Assembly: GCA_022774325.1 (NCBI GenBank) | Contig: JALFNN010000065.1 | Span: forward strand, 42,848-106,847 | From: a bacterium | GTDB lineage: Bacteria > Bacillota > Clostridia > Lachnospirales > Lachnospiraceae | Direction: 5' to 3' | DNA length: 64,000 bases | In this document: positions 28,475 to 37,948 of the stretch, piece after piece | How the letters are laid out: each line of letters opens with the position of its first letter | Position numbering within the stretch: position 1 is the stretch's first letter | Made by a program: the position numbers and the translations under genes | The notes under the pieces: model-generated | What the model was told of the DNA's origin: nothing | The model's input: only the letters and a program-made list of their open reading frames with translations | The model's database searches: none

Positions 28475-29326
28475 ATGAAAGTGTTGGTGACCGGTGTCAA
28501 AGGACAGTTGGGATATGATGTTGTAAATGAACTTGAAAAACGTGGACACATTGCAGTCGGAACCGATGTTGATGATATGGATATTACAAATCCGGAGCTG
28601 GTTGAGAAAACCTTGAATGAAGTAAGGCCGGATGCGGTGATCCACTGTGCAGCCTATACAGCAGTTGATGCTGCAGAGGACAATGTGGAACTTTGCAGAA
28701 AGATCAACGCAGAGGGAACGAAAAACATTGCAGTCGTCTGCGAAAAAATGGATATTAAGATGATGTATATCAGTACCGATTACGTATTTAACGGAGAAGG
28801 AGAGAATTTTTGGGAACCGGATGATGCAAGAGAACCACTCAATGTATACGGTCAGACAAAATATGAGGGGGAACTGGAAGTTGAAGAGCATGTGAAGAAG
28901 TTTTTCATCGTAAGGATCGCATGGGTATTTGGAGTGAATGGAAAAAACTTTATTAAAACGATGCTGAGACTTGGAGAGAACAATAAGACAATCAAGGTGG
29001 TTAACGATCAGGTAGGATCACCTACCTATACTTATGATCTCGCAAGGCTTCTTGTTGATATGATTGAAACAGATAAGTATGGAAGATACCATGCGACAAA
29101 CGAAGGACTCTGTACCTGGTATGAATTTGCAAAAGAAATCTTCCGTCAGGCAGGAATGGATGTGGAGGTCGTACCGGTAACCAGTGAAGAATTTCCGGCC
29201 AGAGCCAGAAGACCTCATAACAGCAGGATCAGTAAAGAAAAGCTGACTGAAGCGGGGTTTGAGAGACTGCCGGCATGGCAGAACGCTTTGGAACGTTATT
29301 TGGCTGTTATATGCGAAAAGAATTAA
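28475..29326 (+). CDS. rfbD: dTDP-4-dehydrorhamnose reductase
   Basis: Final NADPH-dependent step to dTDP-L-rhamnose; 283 aa. The Rossmann motif GVKGQLGYDV, the strand-4 segment STDYVFNGEG and the catalytic NVYGQTKYEGE (YxxxK) are clear. The stop at 29326 ends the higher-GC rhamnose block; the next gene has its own strong promoter. Confidence 0.97.
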   Translation: MKVLVTGVKGQLGYDVVNELEKRGHIAVGTDVDDMDITNPELVEKTLNEVRPDAVIHCAAYTAVDAAEDNVELCRKINAEGTKNIAVVCEKMDIKMMYISTDYVFNGEGENFWEPDDAREPLNVYGQTKYEGELEVEEHVKKFFIVRIAWVFGVNGKNFIKTMLRLGENNKTIKVVNDQVGSPTYTYDLARLLVDMIETDKYGRYHATNEGLCTWYEFAKEIFRQAGMDVEVVPVTSEEFPARARRPHNSRISKEKLTEAGFERLPAWQNALERYLAVICEKN

Positions 29327-29404
29327 AAAATTAATTGTTTTGTAATGCTTATAATCTAAATGTTACAGGAATGTAAAGAAAGTAAAAGAATAATTCATAT
29401 TATT

Positions 29405-29433
29405 TTGACAAAAAAGGCATTTTGAGATATAAT
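29405..29433 (+). promoter_or_regulatory. Perfect sigma-A consensus promoter for the polysaccharide block
   Basis: TTGACA (29405-29410), 17 bp, TATAAT (29428-29433). It precedes a long run of same-strand glycan genes. Confidence 0.88.
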
Positions 29434-29485
29434 AACACAATTAGCAAGTATCAAGAATAATCAAAATGACAATATGGGAGATATT

Positions 29486-30856
29486 ATGGAAAGAGAAAAT
29501 AATTTACTTAAGAAAAATATTGTTAAGCAATCATATAAGATTGTATCTTTATTTATCATGTTTCTTTCAGCATCGGCATTATGGTATTACAATATTAGTC
29601 CTTATTGGGAAAATGGCTATACTGGGTATTTGACTTTAGCATTAGTAGGTATAATGTTTTGCATTATTTATTGGTTTTTTGCGAAAATGTATCAGGCATT
29701 GAAAATTGGAATTTACAGATTGACAGAACTGATGTATTTTCAAGTACTGGCAATTGTATTAGCAGACGCAGCACTCCTATTTGAATCTATAATGTGGTTT
29801 CATGGATTCCAAAAATTGAAAATATGGTCGTATTTTCTAGGGATGGTCTTTCAGGTTGTGGCGATGGGGGGTAATATATTTGTTCATAATCGCCTTTTCG
29901 CACTATATGATGAGCGCAGAAAGATTCTAATTGTTTATGGTAATGATGGATATAAGACATTGATTAAGAAAATGCAGTCTAAAAAGTACAGATACGAGAT
30001 TGTTGGGTGCTATTCAGATGAAACGTCGTTAGAGGTTCTAGAAGATAATATAGGAAAAGCTGAGGGAATATATCTTTATGAAGTTGACGATCAATTAAAA
30101 AGAAAGCTGGTTTTATTCTGTGATAGCATTTCTAAGGATATTTATCTTACACAAAGCGTAGAAGATTTGCTGACAATGGGATTTGATGTTTCTCATACAT
30201 TTGATACTCCATTTATTCGGACAAAACGTATGCCAGAAAAATGGTATTATGCTTTTATAAAGAGAACTATAGATATTTTGTTTTCCAGCATGGGATTAAT
30301 AATATTATCCCCAATGCTTCTTATAGTAGCAGCGTGTATTAAATTATATGATGGTGGGCCTGTTTTTTATAAACAAATTCGTCTTACAAAAGGACATAAA
30401 GAATTTGAAATATATAAATTTCGCAGTATGATCGTTGATGCGGAAAAAAATGGAGCAAGGCTTGCAGCGCAGAATGATAATCGAATTACACCAATTGGAA
30501 AAGTAATACGTGCAACACGAGTTGACGAATTACCACAGTTGATTAATATTCTAAAAGGTGATATGACTTTAGTAGGACCAAGGCCGGAAAGACCAGAGAT
30601 CGAGGACGTATATTTAAAAGAAATTCCGGAGTTTGGTATGAGACTGAAAGTGAAAGCAGGTCTTACTGGTTACGCTCAGGTTTTTGGAAAGTATAATACG
30701 AGTCCGGAAGATAAGCTCAAGCTTGATTTATTATATATTAATCAGCGCTCGCTTTTGCTGGATTTTAAACTGATTTTTTATACAATAAAAATCATATTTA
30801 TACCAGAAGCTACGGAAGGAATTGAAGAGAATAAAACGACTGCAGGAAGCAAGTAA
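29486..30856 (+). CDS. Undecaprenyl-phosphate sugar phosphotransferase (initiating glycosyltransferase)
   Basis: 456 aa from ATG 29486, which has GGGAG five bases upstream; ATG 29474 is in frame but lacks an RBS. Four membrane helices and a CoA-binding-like middle (RRKILIVYGNDGYKTLIKK) lead to the bacterial sugar transferase domain with KRTIDILFSSMGLIIL, KFRSMIVDAE, VDELPQLINIL and VGPRPERPE. It transfers a sugar-1-phosphate to undecaprenyl phosphate, starting each repeat unit. The sugar cannot be deduced. It is the first gene of the AT-rich block. Confidence 0.95.
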   Translation: MERENNLLKKNIVKQSYKIVSLFIMFLSASALWYYNISPYWENGYTGYLTLALVGIMFCIIYWFFAKMYQALKIGIYRLTELMYFQVLAIVLADAALLFESIMWFHGFQKLKIWSYFLGMVFQVVAMGGNIFVHNRLFALYDERRKILIVYGNDGYKTLIKKMQSKKYRYEIVGCYSDETSLEVLEDNIGKAEGIYLYEVDDQLKRKLVLFCDSISKDIYLTQSVEDLLTMGFDVSHTFDTPFIRTKRMPEKWYYAFIKRTIDILFSSMGLIILSPMLLIVAACIKLYDGGPVFYKQIRLTKGHKEFEIYKFRSMIVDAEKNGARLAAQNDNRITPIGKVIRATRVDELPQLINILKGDMTLVGPRPERPEIEDVYLKEIPEFGMRLKVKAGLTGYAQVFGKYNTSPEDKLKLDLLYINQRSLLLDFKLIFYTIKIIFIPEATEGIEENKTTAGSK

Positions 30857-30872
30857 GTTAGGAGAATAAAAT

Positions 30873-31937
30873 ATGGAACATAATGGAATTAAAGTAAGTG
30901 TTATTATGCCCGTATATAAAGTGGAAGAATATGTGGGGAAAGCTATTGAAAGTATTCAAGCACAGACACTGAATGAATGGGAGTTTTTAATAGTAGATGA
31001 TGGAACACCCGACAGAAGTGGTGAAATTTGTGACGAATATGCTGCAAAGGATGATCGAATACATGTCATTCATAAAGAGAATGGCGGGGCACCAAGTGCG
31101 AGAAATATAGCGATCGATATGGCAAAAGGAGAATATATGTATTTTCTGGATTCGGATGATTGGGCTGAACCGACGATGCTTGAAGACATGTATAACCTTG
31201 CAAAACGAGATAATGCTCAGCTTGTTGTGGCAGGGTTTTATATTGATACATATTATGAAAAAGATAAATATATGACAGATATTTATTCCATTGAAGATGC
31301 TGTATATTCTGATAAAAAAATGTTCCGTAAGAATGCATATAAATTGTTTGATAAAAACTTATTGTATACTCCTTGGAACAAATTATATGAGTCTAAATAC
31401 ATTTTGGAGAACAATCTGAGATTTCCGAAAACACTTTGGGATGATTTCCCGTTTAATATAAGTGTTGTTAGAAACGTGGAAAGAGTGACGGTTACTTCTG
31501 GTTTGTATTATCATTTTCTTAGAGCGAGAGCAGAATCAGAAACGGCAGCGTATCGCCCCGGAATGTATGAGAAAAGAGAAGAGGAGCATGGCTGGTTGGT
31601 TGATCTTTATAAGGAATGGCATGTTGGAGATGTTGACAGCGTTGAAATGATTGCAAGAAGATATGTCGAGCGCTTTATTGGATGTGTCGAAAACCTTACC
31701 AATCCGAAATGTGATATGACAACAAAAGAAAAAAAGCAGGAAATCAAAAAAATGCTTGCGAATCCGAGAGTGGGTAAAATGCTAAGAATAGCGAAACCAC
31801 GTTCATTGTATATGAAAATTATGCTTCTTCCAATTAAATGGAACAGTACATTACTTACATATTGGGAGGCAAAAGTAATCACGTATGTGAAAACGAAGAA
31901 TACAAAACTGTTTACAAAGTTGAAAGTGGGAAGATAA
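30873..31937 (+). CDS. Glycosyltransferase family 2
   Basis: 354 aa. GT-A fold with VSVIMPVYKVEEYVGKAIES, VDDGTPDRSGEI and the DSDDW metal motif, followed by the usual GT2 accessory helices. RBS TTAGGAG precedes ATG 30873. Its TAA overlaps the ATG of the next GT2 gene. Acceptor and donor are unknown. Confidence 0.92.
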   Translation: MEHNGIKVSVIMPVYKVEEYVGKAIESIQAQTLNEWEFLIVDDGTPDRSGEICDEYAAKDDRIHVIHKENGGAPSARNIAIDMAKGEYMYFLDSDDWAEPTMLEDMYNLAKRDNAQLVVAGFYIDTYYEKDKYMTDIYSIEDAVYSDKKMFRKNAYKLFDKNLLYTPWNKLYESKYILENNLRFPKTLWDDFPFNISVVRNVERVTVTSGLYYHFLRARAESETAAYRPGMYEKREEEHGWLVDLYKEWHVGDVDSVEMIARRYVERFIGCVENLTNPKCDMTTKEKKQEIKKMLANPRVGKMLRIAKPRSLYMKIMLLPIKWNSTLLTYWEAKVITYVKTKNTKLFTKLKVGR

Positions 31938-33007
31938 TGGAAAGCAAACCTTTTATAAGTGTAGTAATGCCTGTATATAATGTGGAAAAATATTTAGAAA
32001 AAGCAGTTTTAAGTGTTATGAAGCAGACAATGAAGGATTTTGAGATTATTCTTGTCGATGACTGTTCTCCTGATAAGTGTCCAGAGATATGTAATAGATT
32101 AAGTCAGGAGTATCCAAAAATTCGGGTTATTCATCATCAGAAAAATAAAGGATTAAGTGAAGCGAGAAATAGCGGAATGGAGATAGCTCGTGGAAAATAT
32201 ATATGGTTTATGGATTCGGATGATTATGTAGAAAATGGTTTGTTTGAGAGGGCATATGACTCTGTGAAATCAAATCCTGCAAAAGTAATATTGTTTGGGC
32301 TGACGGAGGATTACTACACGGCACAAGATCAATTTCATCATAGTGTACAGATCAAAGACAAGGCATACAATTATTGTAATGTTGATGAACTACGAAAAAA
32401 AGTAATTGAATTAGAGCAGAAAACATTATATGGGTATGCGTGGAATAAATTCTATGATCTGAATTATCTGAGAAGCATTCAATTAAAATATGAGAAAATC
32501 ACTTTAATTGAGGACATTCTTTTTAATGTTCAATATTTTATGGATATAGATACAATGAATGTGTTGGATTATTGTGGTTACCATTATAATAAAAGAATGG
32601 ATCAAAGTCTGACCTCAAAATTTGTACCGGAATACTATAAGCTGCATCATAAGAGAATTGAGATGATTTATCATCAGTATCAGTATTGGAATTTGTGTAC
32701 AGATGAGATAAGAGGTATTCTTGCGGCATTATATACGAGATATATATTTTCGGCTCTTCAAAGGAATTGTGATAAAAGAGCAAAGTTGAATTATAAGAAT
32801 CGAAAAGACTGGGTAAAAAGATTATACAAAGATAAATTGTTTAATGAATTAATTCCATATGGTAAAACAGATGCAAAATTACTTAAAGTTTTATTAGTTA
32901 TATTACAAAAGAAACAGGTGACCGGAGCATTAATTTTAGGAAGATGCATTTTCATATGTAAAGAAAAACTTCCAATGATTTTTTCTATTGCCAAGCAGAA
33001 GAGGTAG
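31937..33007 (+). CDS. Glycosyltransferase family 2
   Basis: 356 aa from ATG 31937, which shares bases with the previous stop (TAATG); the longer frame begins inside the upstream gene and is not used. Motifs: ISVVMPVYNVEKYLEKAV, VDDCSPDKC, EARNSGMEIARGKYIWF and DSDDYVENG. It resembles the preceding GT2 gene, so the two may be an old duplication. Confidence 0.92.
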   Translation: MESKPFISVVMPVYNVEKYLEKAVLSVMKQTMKDFEIILVDDCSPDKCPEICNRLSQEYPKIRVIHHQKNKGLSEARNSGMEIARGKYIWFMDSDDYVENGLFERAYDSVKSNPAKVILFGLTEDYYTAQDQFHHSVQIKDKAYNYCNVDELRKKVIELEQKTLYGYAWNKFYDLNYLRSIQLKYEKITLIEDILFNVQYFMDIDTMNVLDYCGYHYNKRMDQSLTSKFVPEYYKLHHKRIEMIYHQYQYWNLCTDEIRGILAALYTRYIFSALQRNCDKRAKLNYKNRKDWVKRLYKDKLFNELIPYGKTDAKLLKVLLVILQKKQVTGALILGRCIFICKEKLPMIFSIAKQKR

Positions 33008-33011
33008 GAGA

Positions 33012-34148
33012 ATGAAATATTGTAAATTAGCGATTATTTATTTCTGTAGAACAGTTTTAAAAGTGTTCTGGATTGTTCCAGTGAAAAAAAATAGAATATT
33101 TTTATCTTCCGACAGAGGCAGCGGAATACGTTGCAACCCATTGTATATTTTCAAATATATGCAGAAAGAATATTCTGGTGAATTTGAATATATCTGGGAA
33201 TACGATGGTGAATATGATGCTGCAGATACTAGATGTGTAAAACCCAAAAGCTTAACAGGAATATATTATCAGCTGACGTCTAAAGTGCTTATCAGCAATG
33301 ATGGATTTGGGAGCTTTTTGCCGAAAAGAAAACAGCAAATTTTTATAAATACTTGGCATGGAGGCGGCGCATATAAAAAAAGCGGGGTTGATTTTGTTAC
33401 AGATCAGCATCCGGTTGATTTGAAAATTAATAAAATCTGTGGTCAGAGAACGGATATTTTTATTTCTGGGTGTGAAAAGTTTTCGGAAGTGATGTCCACT
33501 GCAAAGATGGTTCCAAGGGAAAGATTTTTGGAATGTGGAATGCCAAGAAACGATATCCTTATTCGAGGTGCAGATTACGATGTTACAGAAAAAGTGAAGA
33601 AGTTTTTTGGAGTGGATAAAGATGTTAAATTAGTATTGTTTGCGCCTACTTATCGTGGCGAAGAGAATGAGGCAAGCTTTCATTCCCAGTTAGATGTTTC
33701 TAAGTGTGTGAATGCTTTAGAAAATAGGTTTGGCGGGAGATGGGTAATGCTCATGAGAAAACATCATTTTGTGAAAGATGTTAAAATACAAAATTGCATT
33801 GATGCAAGTGGATATCCAGATATGCAGGAATTACTGTATGCATGTGATGCTTTTATAACAGATTATTCTTCGGCAATTTGGGATTTTTCTCTGACATATA
33901 AGCCGGGATTTCTTTTTGTGCCAGATTTGGATGAATATCAAAAAGAAAGAAGTTTTTATACAGATCCTATGACTTGGGCATTTCCTTTGGCCTTGTCAAA
34001 TGATGAATTATGCGAAAGAATAAAACAATTTGATGAGGCTAAAAACGAATTAAAAATTGATGAGCATCATGAGTTACTGGGAAATAAAGAAACTGGACGA
34101 GCTTGTGAGATAATTGCGGAGAAGATATATAAATTGACATTACAATAA
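33012..34148 (+). CDS. CDP-glycerol glycerophosphotransferase family protein
   Basis: 378 aa, TagB/TagF-type GT-B fold. INTWHGGGAYKKSG corresponds to the family's catalytic His segment, and LFAPTYRG with DAFITDYSSAIWDF to the second conserved region. An N-terminal hydrophobic stretch may dock at the membrane. ATG 33012 with GAGG upstream fits better than ATG 32988 inside the previous gene. It would add glycerol phosphate or a related polyol phosphate to the glycan; a possible CDP-activating cytidylyltransferase lies at 40453. Confidence 0.87.
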   Translation: MKYCKLAIIYFCRTVLKVFWIVPVKKNRIFLSSDRGSGIRCNPLYIFKYMQKEYSGEFEYIWEYDGEYDAADTRCVKPKSLTGIYYQLTSKVLISNDGFGSFLPKRKQQIFINTWHGGGAYKKSGVDFVTDQHPVDLKINKICGQRTDIFISGCEKFSEVMSTAKMVPRERFLECGMPRNDILIRGADYDVTEKVKKFFGVDKDVKLVLFAPTYRGEENEASFHSQLDVSKCVNALENRFGGRWVMLMRKHHFVKDVKIQNCIDASGYPDMQELLYACDAFITDYSSAIWDFSLTYKPGFLFVPDLDEYQKERSFYTDPMTWAFPLALSNDELCERIKQFDEAKNELKIDEHHELLGNKETGRACEIIAEKIYKLTLQ

Positions 34149-34149
34149 G

Positions 34150-34270
34150 AGAACACCTTAGTGTCAAGTTAAAAAAGAACTATGATGATGCTGGCTTGGA
34201 CAAATGGTGCAAGTTAGGAAAACAGCATATAGAAGCCATCATAGATATTTTTAAAGGAGTCAAGATATAG
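34150..34270 (+). pseudogene. Unidentified C-terminal fragment
   Basis: After the CDP-glycerol-transferase stop, another frame reads EHLSVKLKKNYDDAGLDKW, then CKLGKQHIEAIIDIFKG and a stop at 34268-34270. It has no start or RBS and looks like the tail of a deleted gene. Family not recognised. Confidence 0.3.
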
Positions 34271-34358
34271 AACAGAATTAAAAATTCACAGTATCTGAAT
34301 GTATTAAATAACAAATAAACGAAAGGATATGTTGTTTTTGCTTCTATAACCATCGCAC

Positions 34359-35642
34359 ATGAAAAGTATGGATAATTTTTATGATATAAATGATTTCATC
34401 GTCTTTTTGATGAGAAAGTGGAAAAGCTTTTTAATAATTGTAATATTATTGGCTGTTGGGTATGCCGGGAATCGTGGTATTGGATTGTTTAGGGAGTTTC
34501 TGAATCAATCAGGAGAGGTGGAAGAGAAAGTATATAGTGAGGATGAACCAGTTTGGAGTAAAGTTCTTGTCAATATTCAGATTGAGCCGGTTTATCAAAA
34601 TGTAAATGGTGTTGTTGTAGATGAGACACAACGATATATTGAGGGATATCGAAAACTTGGTATTAACGAAAATGTTTTGGAAGAAATGTATGAGAACTGG
34701 TACGATGAAGAAGCGCAAGAAGTTCAGATAAGAAAGAAAAAACTACATGAATATGGCTATATACTTGATAAAGAATTGAAATATCCATATAAGAAAGTGG
34801 ATTTTTGGGGACAGTTTCTTGTGGATGGTGTGGAATTAAATACTATTGCAAAAACGATAGGTGCAGATAACTCTTCAGAGCATATTATTACAATGGGATT
34901 CAAATCTTCAGACGAAGAGCTTGCAAAAAAAATTGCATATGATTATGCAAACAAAACAACTGAGTTAGTTAAGGATGAAATAGGAGAATTTGAGTATTCC
35001 ATCTTAGGAGAAACAGTACTGTATGAATTGCCTGCAGCAAGTGCAGGAGCACAAACTACTCGTGTTGTTAACAATATAAGTTCAAATAGTAAGATTACTA
35101 TGAAATATGTAATCATTCAGACTCTCAAAGGTCTTGTATGGGGAGGGGTGATTGGAGTTTTTGCTTCTATAATAGTGTTATTCTTTGCATATATGATGTC
35201 AAGAAAACTATATACAGTGAGTGATATAAAAAAATACAATTTGCCAATGTTAGGATTTGGTTTTTCATCTCGAAAAAAATGTAAGAAGTTCTGGGGAAAA
35301 GTTTATTGTATTTTAGAAGGGTATAAATGGGATTGCACTGGTACTTCTCAGCTTATAACAAGAATAGATAGTTATTTCGGTGATACCCAAAATGTTATTG
35401 TGGTTGGAACGAGTGGGGATCCGGAAATAAATGAGTTTGTAGAAAAATTGAATTTAAATACAAAAAAATACATTGTTTTTGAAAATGAATCGGATGTGTG
35501 CAAAATAATGCAGCAGACAGATAACGTAAAAGTGCTATTCCTTGAAAAATTTGGTAAATCACTAAAGTATGAAATAGAACAAAACATTAATTATTGGAAT
35601 GAAAAAAATATTCCAATTTCTGGGATTATAGCAATAGATTAA
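34359..35642 (+). CDS. Wzz/CpsC-like chain-length protein with kinase-like C-terminus
   Basis: 427 aa. The N-terminal membrane helix (LIIVILLAVGYAGNRGIGLF), an extracytoplasmic region of about 200 residues and a second helix (GGVIGVFASIIVLFFAYMM) give a Wzz topology. The cytosolic part looks like a bacterial tyrosine kinase without its P-loop: VIVVGTSGDPEINEFVEKL stands where a Walker A sequence would be, and it ends in ISGIIAID. It likely sets chain length. No RBS is seen before ATG 34359. A six-codon ORF with an RBS (34329-34349) lies just upstream. Confidence 0.75.
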   Translation: MKSMDNFYDINDFIVFLMRKWKSFLIIVILLAVGYAGNRGIGLFREFLNQSGEVEEKVYSEDEPVWSKVLVNIQIEPVYQNVNGVVVDETQRYIEGYRKLGINENVLEEMYENWYDEEAQEVQIRKKKLHEYGYILDKELKYPYKKVDFWGQFLVDGVELNTIAKTIGADNSSEHIITMGFKSSDEELAKKIAYDYANKTTELVKDEIGEFEYSILGETVLYELPAASAGAQTTRVVNNISSNSKITMKYVIIQTLKGLVWGGVIGVFASIIVLFFAYMMSRKLYTVSDIKKYNLPMLGFGFSSRKKCKKFWGKVYCILEGYKWDCTGTSQLITRIDSYFGDTQNVIVVGTSGDPEINEFVEKLNLNTKKYIVFENESDVCKIMQQTDNVKVLFLEKFGKSLKYEIEQNINYWNEKNIPISGIIAID

Positions 35643-35676
35643 AAAAGGATGATGACTTATTAAAACATATAATCTA

Positions 35677-36726
35677 ATGATAGCTTTTACTGTCTTTTTT
35701 GCTTGGCTTTGGTGCGAAAGACAAAAGCAGATGACGAGTAATATGACAACAAAAAGCAGACGTAGTGTGCAAATACAGTGTTTGGTTTTTGCAATTTTAA
35801 CGTTTCTTCCTATGTTTTTAATTAATTCTTTAATGAAAAACGTAGGTACGGATTATACGAATTATTATGTGTATTTTCAAAGAATAATATCTGGGCAAAA
35901 CCAAGAAGTTGATTTTACATATAAATTAATATGTTTGATCTTGAACAAATTAGGACTTGGCTTTCAATGGGTATTTGTTATTTATTCTGCAATTTCTTAT
36001 TCCTTACTAATTGCTTGTATAAAAAAGTATTCAAGTAACTATGCAGTAAGCTACTTAATGTTTTATTTAAATGGCTACTTTGCGACACTTGGATTACATC
36101 AGATTAGACAATTTGTCGCAGTTATGTTAGTGTTTTTGGGGTATTCTTATATATCATCAAAAGAACCGTTAAAGTATTTTGTATGTATAGGTTTGGCTTC
36201 AGCATTTCATTTTACAGCATTGATAATGATTCCATTTTATTGGATACTTGGTAAAAAATGGAGAAGTTCAGCTTATGTTATAGGTATAATTATATTATTG
36301 CCATTTAATCTATTTTATTCAGAAATAATGACGTGGTTATTTGCTACATTTTTACCTCGTTATTTGAATACGAATTTTGTGACTCGAGGCTTTCAAGTTA
36401 CAGCTATGTATTTAGGATTGATATTGTTTCCACTGGTGATTAGTATTTTGTATGAAAAAATGGGCAATAGTAATATGGTTTTTAAGAACTGTATGTATAT
36501 CAGTAGTATGATAGTTTTGGTTGGGAGCTGGCTTCCTGAGTATAAAAGATTTGTATATTATTTTTTTATTCCGAGTATTGTGTATGTTCCTCAATTATTG
36601 GAAGAAGATCAAAATCGAATCAGAAAGTGGATTTTTTACTCATTATTATTAGCATTTTACCTGTGGTATTTTGTGATGACATTTGATGTATGGTCTATTT
36701 CGCCATACCAAAGTATATTTAGTTAA
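35677..36726 (+). CDS. EpsG-family polysaccharide polymerase-like protein
   Basis: 349 aa, about ten membrane segments. NVGTDYTNYYVYFQRI and GLHQIRQFVAVMLVFLGY are the EpsG signature regions. Family role: polymerisation of the repeat unit outside the membrane, as Wzy. ATG 35677 has no good RBS. An ATT codon at 35659 with AAAAGGA upstream would add six residues (MKTYNL); this is uncertain. Confidence 0.82.
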   Translation: MIAFTVFFAWLWCERQKQMTSNMTTKSRRSVQIQCLVFAILTFLPMFLINSLMKNVGTDYTNYYVYFQRIISGQNQEVDFTYKLICLILNKLGLGFQWVFVIYSAISYSLLIACIKKYSSNYAVSYLMFYLNGYFATLGLHQIRQFVAVMLVFLGYSYISSKEPLKYFVCIGLASAFHFTALIMIPFYWILGKKWRSSAYVIGIIILLPFNLFYSEIMTWLFATFLPRYLNTNFVTRGFQVTAMYLGLILFPLVISILYEKMGNSNMVFKNCMYISSMIVLVGSWLPEYKRFVYYFFIPSIVYVPQLLEEDQNRIRKWIFYSLLLAFYLWYFVMTFDVWSISPYQSIFS

Positions 36727-36780
36727 TTGATAAAAATAAAAAATATAGGAAGGAAGCATAATGCAAATTGCTTTAGTTAA

Positions 36781-37929
36781 ATGAAGATGAAAAAGATTAT
36801 TGTAGAGTATTTAAAAACATATAAAGAAAAGAAACTAACACAACAGATTGAGAATCTGATAAAAAATGAAACATTCGAAAATGTGGATAATGTTTTACCG
36901 GATAAAGTCGACAAAGTGGCTATTGTTACGAGTTATGTTGCAGCTCATGCGGGGGGGATGACTTCTATATTAAGAATAGGTACTGCATTGTGCAATGAGA
37001 ACTTTGATGTGAAATATATTTCATTAAGTAGTCAAAGCAAAAAAGAGATCGAGGAAAATGCCCATATTAATTTAGAAAATTACAAAGGAATAATGGTCAC
37101 AAAAGAAGCTGTAAATGATTGCTATGATGTAATAATTGCGACAGATTGGAAGTCGGTATATACAGTTACACGTATGAATGGATATAAGATGTATTTTGTT
37201 CAAGACTATGAACCATATTTTTGCGAAGATGGTGAAAGGTATATATTGGCAAAAAAGACTTATGAGCTTGGATTGCATATGGTAAGTCTTGGAAATTGGA
37301 ATAAGCGAGAAATAGAGAGAAATGTCAATGTAGAAACTTTAATTGATTATATTGATTTTCCATATGAAAAAAGTGAGTATCATCTTGTGGAAAGAAATTA
37401 TATGGAATATAACAAGAAAAAAGTGATTCATCTAGTAGTATATTTGAAAAAAGCTGGACGTAGATTGCCAACGCTTATTCCCTTGATGTTAAAAAAAGTG
37501 AAAGAAAAGCTGAAGAGAGATGGAATTAATCTCAAAATCTCTTTTTATGGCGGAATAGAAAAAATTCCAGCTGAGTTAGGAGAAAATCTAGGTAAATTAT
37601 CAAAAGCTGAATTAATGGAATTATATAGTAAAGCAGATTTTGGAATGGTATCATCTATGACAAATATATCATTGGTTCCTTTTGAAATGTTGGCAACAGG
37701 GCTTCCGGTTATTGAATTTGCAGACGGAACTTTTCCATATTTCTTTGAAAAGGAATCTGCTATATTAACAACTTTTTCGGCTGATGATTTATATCACAAG
37801 ATCAAGAAAAATATTGAACATCCAGACAACCTTAGAATTTTGCATGAAAATGCAATGGATTGTATGAAAGATCTTAGCTGGGAGAATACCGGAAAACAAT
37901 TTGCTTATATTTTGAAACGACTTGTTTAG
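36781..37929 (+). CDS. Glycosyltransferase, GT4/WsaF-like
   Basis: 382 aa, GT-B fold. The Gly-rich loop is AAHAGGMTSILRIG, and the C-terminal donor-site region reads FEMLATGLPVIEF, preceded by ADFGMVSSMTNIS. It resembles rhamnosyltransferases of the WsaF type, which would suit the rhamnose supply, but this is weak evidence. Translation appears to be set by a short upstream ORF (36761-36784, MQIALVK) that owns the RBS and overlaps this ATG as ATGA. Confidence 0.8.
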   Translation: MKMKKIIVEYLKTYKEKKLTQQIENLIKNETFENVDNVLPDKVDKVAIVTSYVAAHAGGMTSILRIGTALCNENFDVKYISLSSQSKKEIEENAHINLENYKGIMVTKEAVNDCYDVIIATDWKSVYTVTRMNGYKMYFVQDYEPYFCEDGERYILAKKTYELGLHMVSLGNWNKREIERNVNVETLIDYIDFPYEKSEYHLVERNYMEYNKKKVIHLVVYLKKAGRRLPTLIPLMLKKVKEKLKRDGINLKISFYGGIEKIPAELGENLGKLSKAELMELYSKADFGMVSSMTNISLVPFEMLATGLPVIEFADGTFPYFFEKESAILTTFSADDLYHKIKKNIEHPDNLRILHENAMDCMKDLSWENTGKQFAYILKRLV

Positions 37930-37948
37930 GAAGTGATTGGATACGATA

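Noticed and set aside
31838..31936. N-terminal extension of the GT2 gene at 31937
   Set aside because: It lies within the previous gene and lacks an RBS; the TAATG overlap gives the natural start.
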